From CAZKTO01 sp964555685 (GTDB lineage: Bacteria > Chloroflexota > Dehalococcoidia > SHYB01), in NCBI GenBank assembly GCA_964555685.1, contig CAZKTO010000050.1:1-22542 (forward strand): a stretch of DNA of 22,542 bases. Reading direction: 5' to 3'. The stretch's first letter is position 1. Every line of letters starts with the position of its first letter. The notes beneath the pieces were generated by a model. The model searched no databases, was not told the origin of the DNA, and worked only from the letters and a program-made list of their open reading frames with translations. Both the position numbers and the translations under genes were made by a program. Positions 7,475 to 13,655 of the stretch are shown piece by piece.

Positions 7475-7900
7475 GTAGAGCGATGAACCCACACGGCGGT
7501 GCAGCGCGCGCAGTGGCTGTTGGTGCCGTCGTTGAAGCTGGACTTTGGCCCATTTGAGGAGTAGGATCGCTCAACCGACGCCGGTCGGAGGAATCTGGGG
7601 TGTAGACCTCTGGTAATAGAGGGCGATGTTCGGGGCGGGCTCGGCGGCCGGGCCCGCCCGGAGAGTAAGGATGGGCGCCAGGGGCCTTGCCTTAGATTCC
7701 TCTCCCCCTCAAAGGGGATCGCTGTAGGAGATTAATGGGGACCCCTTGGAGGGTTACGCTCCCCCCTTAGCCTCTCCCCCGTTAGGCATGCCTGGGAAGA
7801 GGGAAGCTGAGGGGCCCAGAGACGAGCGCGACGACTCTTAGGACAAAGCAGACTTCGGGGGTGCTAGGCTCGGCGTCGTGCGCTGCCGGCCGATGTCCGA
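7475..7900. other. Intergenic stretch with GC-rich hairpins and repeat debris
   Basis: No convincing gene. A perfect 8-bp stem, gggcgggc (7633-7640) with gcccgccc (7652-7659), lies about 160 nt after the MBL stop but has no T-run. Positions 7680-7815 contain degenerate runs of cctctcccc and gagggg, similar in style to the hairpin repeats elsewhere in the window. The last 40 nt form the poorly defined leader of the lysyl-oxidase-like gene. Confidence 0.5.
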
Positions 7901-8686
7901 ATGATTCGAGACAAGGGGGATGCCATAAAGCTGTACCGGTCAATCGCGTTGGTCTTGGTCCTGGCCACAGTTGTCAGCTGGGCCGCTTCGGCGCAGTCTT
8001 ACAACGCACAGGCTATCGAGGCGGGCCAGCCCCACTATCCCGACCTCCGCACCCTTCCTCCGTCCAATCTGAGGATTGTGGTCCAAGGCGGCCTGAGACA
8101 ACTCAACTTCAGCAACACCGTTTGGAACGGGGGACGCGGCCCCTTGCACCTCCGCGCGGTCCACAATAACAGCTCGAATACGACCGCTACGACCGCCGTC
8201 TTTCAGGGCATCTTCAGCCACGACGCCAACGGAGATTGGTACCTCGTCAGCGAGTCGCAAGTCGGGCTATTCAGATTCGACCCAGACCACAACCACTGGC
8301 ACTTTGACCAGTTCGCCCGCTACGAGATCCGCAACGCGGGGCCCGGCGGCTCCATCGGCGATACCGTACTCGTCAGCAGCGAGAAGGTCACCTTCTGTGT
8401 CATAGACACCACCAAGGTCGATATGACTCTGGAGCATTCCACCTCTGCTGCAGGGTACAGCATCTGCGGCCAAAACGCGGTCCAGGGGCTCTCCGTGGGC
8501 TGGGGTGATACCTATCCGTGGTGGATTTCGGGCCAGAGTCTTGACGCCACCGGCCTCCAGAACGGCACCTATTGGCTGGTCTCGACCGCCGACCCGCGAA
8601 ACCTTCTCGCCGAATCCGACGAGGGCAACAACACCGGAGCCGTCAAGTTCCGCATCAAGAACGGGAAGCTCACCGGGCCGCGGTAG
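7901..8686 (+). CDS. Lysyl oxidase-like copper protein, exported
   Basis: 261 residues. A basic then hydrophobic N-terminus (LYRSIALVLVLATVVSWAASAQS) is a good Sec signal peptide, so the enzyme acts outside the cytoplasm. The mature part matches bacterial lysyl oxidases, copper amine oxidases: the copper-binding HNHWHF (130-135, His130/132/134), SSEKVTFCVIDT (159-170, Lys162 a candidate for the LTQ cofactor), GLSVGWGDTYPWWISGQSLD (197-215, with a candidate LTQ tyrosine at Tyr205), and GTYWLVSTADPRNLLAESDEGNN (222-244). Its substrate is unknown; family members oxidise primary amines. The ATG at 7901 is the only in-frame start that keeps the signal peptide, but its ribosome site is poor. It is alone and lies in the GC-poorer stretch. 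Confidence 0.82.
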   Translation: MIRDKGDAIKLYRSIALVLVLATVVSWAASAQSYNAQAIEAGQPHYPDLRTLPPSNLRIVVQGGLRQLNFSNTVWNGGRGPLHLRAVHNNSSNTTATTAVFQGIFSHDANGDWYLVSESQVGLFRFDPDHNHWHFDQFARYEIRNAGPGGSIGDTVLVSSEKVTFCVIDTTKVDMTLEHSTSAAGYSICGQNAVQGLSVGWGDTYPWWISGQSLDATGLQNGTYWLVSTADPRNLLAESDEGNNTGAVKFRIKNGKLTGPR

Positions 8687-9250
8687 AGATCCCCCTGCAT
8701 CGAAGGCTGCTTCTACCTCAGGGATAACAAGAGCGTCCAGCCCTATCTTGAAACATCTTCCTCTGGATCGGGTCAGGGGCACAGCCCTTCGGGGTAATAC
8801 CAGACACCATTGACGGGCTGGCGTTCATTCCAGACTAGGCGCACTGAAAAGGGACGCGACGAGGATTCCAGACGGAGGAGGGGGCGGCGATCACCCCCTC
8901 CTTGCTATTGAATGTTGCCGGTGGGGCCTTCGAGATCAAGCGAGGTCAAGTGTCACCAACCTACTGGCCTGCTGACGAAGGTCCGAGCACCCGAAGCCGC
9001 TTGATTTTCAAAATAATCCCGAATCTTGGGCGCGTACGTGCCCACGGCTAACCCGCGAGAACGTGGGCATGCGAAGCCGATCGTCAATGTTGAGGCCACG
9101 CTCAGGCAGCTAACGGAACGGGCATCCTGTGTTCACAAGGGAGTTTGACCCTGCACAGCCTGCGTTTGCCCGTAGGCCGTTGTGGGTAGGCGGAGTTCGT
9201 GTGGTCGGCGCCTACGTCGTCCCGTAACGGACCCTGATCGCCGCGCGCTC
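8687..9250. other. Non-coding stretch downstream of the lysyl-oxidase-like gene
   Basis: No supported gene on either strand. It holds a hairpin at 8877-8901 and an 8-bp inverted repeat, tgcccacg/cgtgggca (9039-9046 and 9062-9069, 15-nt loop). Composition is closer to the three preceding genes than to the thiolase that follows, so it probably belongs to the same block. Confidence 0.5.
8877..8901 (+). terminator. Possible terminator hairpin after the lysyl-oxidase-like gene
   Basis: A perfect 8-bp stem ggaggggg/ccccctcc with a 9-nt loop, followed by ttgctatt. The T-tract is poor and the hairpin is about 190 nt past the stop, so it could also be a repeat remnant. Confidence 0.35.
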
Positions 9251-9307
9251 GGCCAACAGGTTCAGAATCTTGTGGGACGGCAGAGCCCCAGCCTACGCCG
9301 CCTCCAC
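9251..9307 (+). repeat. 57-bp dispersed repeat, copy B
   Basis: Matches 6484-6540 at 47 of 57 positions. On the minus strand the repeat begins within the final codons of the thiolase (VEAA then TAG at 9295-9293) and runs 42 nt past its stop. Confidence 0.75.
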
Positions 9308-10471
9308 CGCCATTGCCACCGCGCCGCCTCCGCCGTGGCAGACGACGGCCAGGCCCCGCCTGGCCTGGCGGGCCCGCATGGCGTGGAGCAGCGTGACGAG
9401 GATGCGCGCGCCGCTGGCCCCGATGGGGTGCCCGAGCGCGATGGCCCCCCCGTTCACGTTCACCCGCTCCCAGTCCCAGCCCAGCTCCCCGCCGTTGGCC
9501 AGCACCTGGGCCGCGAAGGCCTCGTTGATCTCGATGAGGTCGTAGTCGTCCAGGCGCGTGCCGGTGCGCTCCAGGAGGCGGCGGACGGCGAGGACGGGCG
9601 CGTCGAAGAGCCAGGCTGGCTCGTTGGCGGCGTGGGCGTAGCCGGCGATGCGCCCCATCGCCTGGACGCCCAGCTCGCGGGCGCGGCGCTCGCTGAGCAC
9701 CACCAGGCTGGCGGCCCCGTCGGAGATCTGGGAGGCGTTGCCGGCCGTCACCGTCTCGCCGGGCGGGAAGGCGGGGGCCAGGCGCGCCAGCGACTCAGGC
9801 GACGAGTCGGGCCGCGGCCCCTCGTCGCCCGCAATCGTCACCGGCTCCCTGCGGCGCTGGACGGTGATCGGCACGATCTCGCCGTCGAAGCCGCCCTCGC
9901 CTGCGGCGGCCACGGCCCGCCGGTGGCTGCGCAGGGCGAAGGCGTCCTGCTCGTCCCGGGTGATGCCGTGCTTTTGGGCGATGGCCTCGGCGGAGGCGCC
10001 CATGTGCCGGTTCTCGAAGGGGCACCAGAGGCCGTCGCGGAGCAGATGGTCCTGGGCCTGGACGTCGCCCATCTTGAAGCCGGTGCGGCTGTTGACGATG
10101 AGGTGCGGCGCCAGGCTCATGTTCTCCATGCCGCCGGCCACCACCACCGAGGCGTCGCCGCAGCGGACGGCCTGGGCCGCCAGCACCACGGCCTGGAGGC
10201 CGGAGGCGCACACCTTGTTGACGGTCATGGCCGAGGATGAGCTGGGGATGCCGGCCTCGATGGCGGCCTGGCGCGCCGGCGCCTGCCCCACGCCCGCCGA
10301 TAGCACATTGCCCATGATCGTGTAGTCGGCCTGGTCGGGGCGCAGGCCGGCGCGGCGCATGGACTCCTTGATCGAGGCCGCGCCCAACGACGGGGCCGGG
10401 ACCGTCGAGACGCCCCCGCCGAACCTGCCGATGGGCGTGCGGGCCGCGCCCGCGAGGAGGATGGGTTCCAC
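9293..10471 (-). CDS. Acetyl-CoA C-acyltransferase (thiolase)
   Basis: 392 residues, typical of thiolases, which either cleave 3-ketoacyl-CoA at the end of a beta-oxidation round or condense two acetyl-CoA. All catalytic positions are present: Cys88 in VNKVCASGLQAV, His348 in NGGAIALGHPIGASG, and Cys378 in CHGGGGAVAM, a slight variant of the usual CxGGGxG. AGGMENMSLAPH and the ITRDEQDAFALRSH loop are also typical. The GTG at 10471 is chosen because the protein then opens EPILLAGAARTPIGRFGG, the normal thiolase start, and AGGAG lies 11 nt upstream. Upstream in-frame codons up to 10978 come from repeats. It is monocistronic here, about 9 kb from the acyl-CoA dehydrogenase operon. Confidence 0.95.
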   Translation of the reverse strand: MEPILLAGAARTPIGRFGGGVSTVPAPSLGAASIKESMRRAGLRPDQADYTIMGNVLSAGVGQAPARQAAIEAGIPSSSSAMTVNKVCASGLQAVVLAAQAVRCGDASVVVAGGMENMSLAPHLIVNSRTGFKMGDVQAQDHLLRDGLWCPFENRHMGASAEAIAQKHGITRDEQDAFALRSHRRAVAAAGEGGFDGEIVPITVQRRREPVTIAGDEGPRPDSSPESLARLAPAFPPGETVTAGNASQISDGAASLVVLSERRARELGVQAMGRIAGYAHAANEPAWLFDAPVLAVRRLLERTGTRLDDYDLIEINEAFAAQVLANGGELGWDWERVNVNGGAIALGHPIGASGARILVTLLHAMRARQARRGLAVVCHGGGGAVAMAVEAA

Positions 10472-10557
10472 TGGGCAAGACACTCCTGGGACGGGATGAC
10501 GCGAGTATACGACTGGCCAGATACGAGGGTCAAACGTGACCCTCTCCCCCGGCCGCT

Positions 10558-10597
10558 CGTCATTGCGAGCCCCGACATCGTCGGGGCGTGGCAATCT
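10558..10597 (+). repeat. REP-type palindrome (gtcattgcgag family)
   Basis: Outer attgc (10562-10566) pairs with gcaat (10591-10595); inside is a perfect ccccgac-atc-gtcgggg hairpin (10570-10586). REPs of this type are common in Dehalococcoidia and related metagenomic genomes. A related arm occurs at 10877-10897. Confidence 0.7.
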
Positions 10598-10821
10598 CCC
10601 GCCCGCACACGCATTCGCTCTCTCGCTCCCTGCCCTTCGCCCCTCGTCCTCTCCATCAGCCATTGGGACGGCATGGCCGCCCGGAGCCTGCCCTGCTCTT
10701 ATCCGAAGCCCTGAGCGGAGCGACAGGGGAAGCCGAAGGGTGCCCGCCCATCTGGGCCTCCGACCCGGAGAGGGGGCTGGGGGGTGAGGGCTCGCCCTTC
10801 CTCCACCCCGTCCGAACCTGT

Positions 10822-10827
10822 TACAAT
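10822..10827 (+). promoter_or_regulatory. glyS: Candidate -10 element for glyS
   Basis: TACAAT lies 98 nt before the chosen TTG start, in the context gttacaatgaa. Very similar TACAAT boxes precede the SnoaL-like and crotonase genes. No clear -35 is seen. If used, the leader RNA would contain the whole REP pair at 10832-10897. Confidence 0.35.
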
Positions 10828-10831
10828 GAAT

Positions 10832-10897
10832 GTCACCGCGAGTTGCGAAGCAGGCTGACAGTCTGCTTCCACTGTTTGCTTCGAGGCTCGCAATGAC
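10832..10897 (+). repeat. Paired inverted REP (REPIN-like) in the glyS leader
   Basis: Left arm 10832-10852 and right arm 10877-10897 are inverted copies matching at 16 of 21 positions (gtca..gcgag....gaagca). A smaller hairpin, aagcag/ctgctt, sits between them (10848-10868). The right arm contains an ATG (10893) in frame with glyS, a misleading start. Confidence 0.7.
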
Positions 10898-10906
10898 GTT
10901 CCTCTC

Positions 10907-10912
10907 GGAGGG
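10907..10912 (+). promoter_or_regulatory. glyS: Ribosome binding site that decides the glyS start
   Basis: GGAGGG, 7 nt before the TTG at 10920. The alternative starts, ATG 10893 (inside the REP) and ATG 10953, have no comparable site. Confidence 0.65.
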
Positions 10913-10919
10913 CGCTCCG

Positions 10920-12242
10920 TTGACCACCAAGACGCTACCCGGCCCGGTCACCATGGACAAGCTCACGTCGCTCTGCAAGCGGCGGGGCTTCGTCTTTCTG
11001 TCGAGCGAGATCTACGGCGGCCTGGGCTCCGTCTGGGACTACGGGCCCCTGGGCGTCCTCCTCAAGAACAACGTGAAGGCCGCGTGGTGGCGGGCCATGG
11101 TCCAGGAGCGGGACGATGTCGTGGGGCTGGACGCCTCCATCCTCATGCACGCCAAGGTCTGGGAGGCCTCCGGCCACGTGGCCGGCTTCGCCGACCCTCT
11201 GGTGGAGTGCAAGAGCTGCCACCACCGCTTCCGCGCCGACCATCTCGACGACAAGAAGCGATGCCCCGAGTGCGGCGGCGCCCTCACCGAGCCTCGCATG
11301 TTCAACCTCATGTTCAAGACCTTCGTCGGCCCCGTCGAGGACGAGGCGGCCCAAGTCTACCTCCGCCCGGAGACGGCCCAGGGCATCTTCGTCAACTTCG
11401 ATAACGTGCTGACCACCACGCGCAAGAAGCTCCCCTTCGGCATCGCCCAGATCGGCAAGGCCTTCCGCAACGAGATCACCACCGGCAACTTCATCTTCCG
11501 CGACCGCGAGTTCGAGATGCTGGAGCTGGAGTACTTCGTCAAGCCGGGGACCGACGAGCAGTGGTACCGCCACTGGGTCCAGGCGCGGCAGGACTGGTGG
11601 CGCAGCTACGGCCTCCGCGCCGAGAGCCTGCGCCTGCGGGAGCACGGCAAGGACGAGCTCTCCCACTACTCCAGCGGGACCACGGACATCGAGTTCAAGT
11701 TCGCCTGGGGCTGGGGCGAGCTCGAAGGCATCGCCAACCGGACGAGCTTCGACCTGGACCAGCACGCCAAGCACAGCGGCAAGGCCCTCAAATACTTCGA
11801 CGACGAGACGAACCAGTCCGTCGTCCCCTACGTCATCGAGCCCAGCGGCGGCGTCGACCGGGGCGTGCTGGCGTTTCTGACGGACGCCTACACGGAGGAG
11901 CCGGACAAGGACGAGATCCGCACCGTCCTCAAGCTCCACCCGGCCATCGCGCCCATCAAGGTCGCCGTGCTGCCCCTGAGCAAGAAGGAGCCGCTGACGG
12001 CGCTGGCGAAGGAGGTCTGCGCGGCGCTCCGCAAGCACTGGTTCGTCCAGTACGACGACGCCCAGTCCATCGGCCGCCGCTACCGCCGGCAGGACGAGAT
12101 CGGCACGCCGCTGTGCGTCACCGTCGACTTCGAGTCGCTCACGGACAAACAGGTGACCATCCGCGACCGGGACTCCATGACGCAGGTGCGGGTGGCCATC
12201 GCCGAGCTGGCGCCGGCGCTGCGGGAGCGCCTGGGGCTCTAG
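10920..12242 (+). CDS. glyS: Glycyl-tRNA synthetase (dimeric, class II)
   Basis: 440 residues. It charges tRNA-Gly with glycine using ATP. This is the single-chain alpha2 type, not the GlyQ/GlyS tetramer. It opens with MDKLTSLCKRRGFVFLSSEI and GGLGSVWDYGPLG, followed by a zinc-knuckle insertion with Cys97/Cys100 (CKSC) and Cys115/Cys118 (CPEC), the RPETAQGIFVNF segment (149-160), class II motif 2 in FRNEITTGNFIFRDREFEM (182-200), a motif 3-like GVDRGVLAFL (311-320), and a C-terminal anticodon-binding domain (from about KVAVLPLSKKEPL). TTG is taken as the start because of the GGAGGG ahead of it. The gene stands alone between REP elements. Confidence 0.95.
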   Translation: MTTKTLPGPVTMDKLTSLCKRRGFVFLSSEIYGGLGSVWDYGPLGVLLKNNVKAAWWRAMVQERDDVVGLDASILMHAKVWEASGHVAGFADPLVECKSCHHRFRADHLDDKKRCPECGGALTEPRMFNLMFKTFVGPVEDEAAQVYLRPETAQGIFVNFDNVLTTTRKKLPFGIAQIGKAFRNEITTGNFIFRDREFEMLELEYFVKPGTDEQWYRHWVQARQDWWRSYGLRAESLRLREHGKDELSHYSSGTTDIEFKFAWGWGELEGIANRTSFDLDQHAKHSGKALKYFDDETNQSVVPYVIEPSGGVDRGVLAFLTDAYTEEPDKDEIRTVLKLHPAIAPIKVAVLPLSKKEPLTALAKEVCAALRKHWFVQYDDAQSIGRRYRRQDEIGTPLCVTVDFESLTDKQVTIRDRDSMTQVRVAIAELAPALRERLGL

Positions 12243-12258
12243 GAGCGGGCGTGCGCCC

Positions 12259-12287
12259 TTCACCTCGGAGCGCGCCGGGATTACAAT
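12259..12287 (+). promoter_or_regulatory. Candidate promoter ahead of repeat copy 3 and the SnoaL-like gene
   Basis: TTCACC (12259-12264), a 17-nt spacer, then TACAAT (12282-12287), a reasonable sigma-70 type pair. The expected transcription start falls right at the left end of repeat copy 3 (12295), so the repeat would form the 5' leader. Confidence 0.45.
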
Positions 12288-12294
12288 GCGCTCA

Positions 12295-12386
12295 TCCCGA
12301 AATCCCCTCCCCCTTGATGGAGGCGATAGCTGCGAGCCGCGAAGCAGGTGGGGGTGAAACCTAATCTGATGACCCGCATTTCGGGA
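12295..12386 (+). repeat. Dispersed palindromic element, copy 3 (chimeric)
   Basis: Same perfect 9-bp terminal inverted repeat as copy 1 (12295-12303 and 12378-12386; 10 bp including the flanking a/t). The inner hairpin arm is replaced by about 24 nt, cgatagctgcgagccgcgaagcag, which resembles the gcgag..gcgaagca arm of the REP at 10832-10852. From GTG 12348 the right half reads GVKPNLMTRISGW in frame with the next gene. Confidence 0.85.
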
Positions 12387-12410
12387 TGGCTTCTTGGAAG
12401 AGCGAGCGCC

Positions 12411-12800
12411 GTGACCCGATTCGCCACCCAGACCCGCGAGTGCCAGGTGCTCAAGGAGTTCCTGCGGCGCGTCCAGAAGGCGCACCGCACGGGCGACTAT
12501 GGGCCCGTTGAGGCGATGGTCGCGCCGGACGCCGTCCTGCGCACGGCCCAGGGCGAGCGGCAGGGCGCCGCGGCCGTCATCGAGCTCCTCAAGGCGATGG
12601 GGACCCAGCGCTACCGGGCCCAGATCGTCGCGCCCAAGGGTGGGCTCGTCACCGTGAACGTGAGCCCCGTGACCATCGATGGCGGCTGGGGCCCGGACCA
12701 CGAGCAGGTCTATCGCCTCTACCACGATAGGGTGGTGGAGCTCATCGATCTGGGCCGGACGCCGGAGATGGTCTACCGCCGGCGGAGCCAGCCCAACTAG
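12411..12800 (+). CDS. SnoaL/NTF2-like small protein
   Basis: 129 residues. The pattern is an N-terminal helix (VLKEFLRRVQKAHRTGDYGPVEAMVAPDAVLRTA), a second helix (AAAVIELLKAMG) and then strands ending in EQVYRLYHDRVVELIDLGR. This fits the cone-shaped NTF2/SnoaL fold, a scaffold found in isomerases, hydrolases and binding proteins, so no activity can be assigned. The GTG at 12411 is preferred (GGAAG 10 nt upstream); earlier in-frame starts (GTG 12348, ATG 12369) lie within repeat copy 3. Twenty-five nt separate it from the PAP2-like gene, so co-transcription is likely. Confidence 0.62.
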   Translation: MTRFATQTRECQVLKEFLRRVQKAHRTGDYGPVEAMVAPDAVLRTAQGERQGAAAVIELLKAMGTQRYRAQIVAPKGGLVTVNVSPVTIDGGWGPDHEQVYRLYHDRVVELIDLGRTPEMVYRRRSQPN

Positions 12801-12825
12801 CGCGCCGGGGCAACCGCCGCACACC

Positions 12826-13569
12826 ATGAGCGCACGCACGCCGCACGCCGCACGCGAAGCCCCCGCGCCGAGGCGTGCCCGCCGCTGGCTCGAGACCGGC
12901 GTCATCGCCCTCCTCCTCGCCGCCATCGCCCTCTCGACCTACAACGCCATCACGACGGACCGCTTCTCCCACGATCTCGATATCACCCGCTGGGTCCAAC
13001 GGGCCAGCCTGGGTTCCCTGCACGACGTGCTCTTTTGGATGGGCGTGCGCGGCGTCTCCGGCGCCATGATCGTGGGGGCCTCCGTCCTCCTCTGGCTCCG
13101 CGGACACCGGGTCGAGGCCGCCCTCATGGGCCTGTTGCTGGTCCCAGACGCCTCGACCTTCATCCTGCGCGACATCTTCGACCGCCCGCGCCCGCCGGAT
13201 AGCCTGGTCACCGTCTACGGCGGCCCCCAGGGGGCCAGCTACCCCAGCGGCACGGCCCTCCACTGGGTCCTCTTCGGCGGCTTCACCGCGTACGTGCTGC
13301 CCAGGGTCATGCGCCGGAAGGTGTGGGCGTACGCGCTGGGGGGCCTCCTCGTGCTCTGGACGTTCGTGATGGGCCTCTGGCTCATCCACCACGGCCGCCA
13401 CTGGCCCAGCGACGTCTTGGGCGGCTATCTCTACGGGCTCCTGTTCCTGGCGCTCTGGATCAAGCTCTACCCCAAGGCCTTGGCCTGGGAGGCGCGCAAC
13501 CCCGAGCTCCTGACGATGACGACGGTCCGGCGCGTCGGCGCGATGCTCGGCGTGCTGCGCGCTCCCTGA
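12826..13569 (+). CDS. PAP2-superfamily membrane protein with altered catalytic motifs
   Basis: 247 residues with about five hydrophobic segments (for example ETGVIALLLAAIALST, GAMIVGASVLLWL, WAYALGGLLVLWTFVMGLWLI, LYGLLFLALWIKLY), so an integral membrane protein. It resembles type 2 phosphatidic acid phosphatases: motif 1 is RDIFDRPRP (usual Lys replaced by Arg), motif 2 is PSGTALHW (PSGH with His replaced by Thr), and motif 3 keeps HWPSDVLGGYLYG with the nucleophile-type His but lacks the usual Ser-Arg seven and six residues before it. The family dephosphorylates lipid phosphates such as undecaprenyl diphosphate or phosphatidate. With the general-acid His missing, activity here is doubtful. 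ATG 12826 has only a weak GGGG-type ribosome site. Confidence 0.78.
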   Translation: MSARTPHAAREAPAPRRARRWLETGVIALLLAAIALSTYNAITTDRFSHDLDITRWVQRASLGSLHDVLFWMGVRGVSGAMIVGASVLLWLRGHRVEAALMGLLLVPDASTFILRDIFDRPRPPDSLVTVYGGPQGASYPSGTALHWVLFGGFTAYVLPRVMRRKVWAYALGGLLVLWTFVMGLWLIHHGRHWPSDVLGGYLYGLLFLALWIKLYPKALAWEARNPELLTMTTVRRVGAMLGVLRAP

Positions 13570-13617
13570 GCCCGCTACCCCGTCGAGCTGTCCCCGCATG
13601 GCGTCTAGGCACGGTTC

Positions 13618-13655
13618 CCCCTCTCTCTTTAGGAGAGGGGGCCGGGGGGTGAGGT
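13618..13655 (+). repeat. Hairpin repeat abutting the first codons of sbcD
   Basis: ccctctct...tttaggagaggg forms a near-perfect hairpin followed by gccggggggtgaggt. The same type of sequence occurs at 17583-17603 and, more degenerate, at 10770-10790. It ends directly against ctgcgcatcatc, the start of the conserved SbcD sequence. Confidence 0.65.

Larger units (their letters stand above)
10472..10919. other. Repeat-rich divergent region between thiolase and glyS
   Basis: No gene is supported. From left to right it holds a gtcattgcgag-type REP (10558-10597), a REP-like stretch with ccgaagccctgagcggagcg (about 10699-10740), gagggggctggggggtgagg-type sequence (10770-10790), a TACAAT box (10822-10827) and a paired-arm REP (10832-10897). 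Several long open frames cross this region, but they only read through the repeats. Confidence 0.6.

Noticed and set aside
8699..8795. Short frame after the lysyl-oxidase-like gene that reads protein-like (GCFYLRDNKSVQPYLETSS)
   Set aside because: There is no start codon, ribosome site or recognised family. It might be the remnant of a lost gene end, but this cannot be supported.
9039..9069. Stem tgcccacg/cgtgggca considered as a terminator or tRNA-like arm
   Set aside because: No T-run follows, no cloverleaf can be built around it, and it is far from any gene end.
9182..10240. Plus-strand open frame opposite the thiolase
   Set aside because: It has no motifs and a composition typical of antisense GC-rich frames; the thiolase on the other strand has all its catalytic residues.
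916..12386. The repeat copies considered as a CRISPR array
   Set aside because: The copies are kilobases apart with genes between them and have no regular spacers.
10935..12926. 663-codon minus-strand open frame opposite glyS
   Set aside because: It is antisense to a clearly conserved synthetase, with Leu/Val/Gly/Ala/Asp-rich sequence and no motif; it also reads through repeat copy 3.
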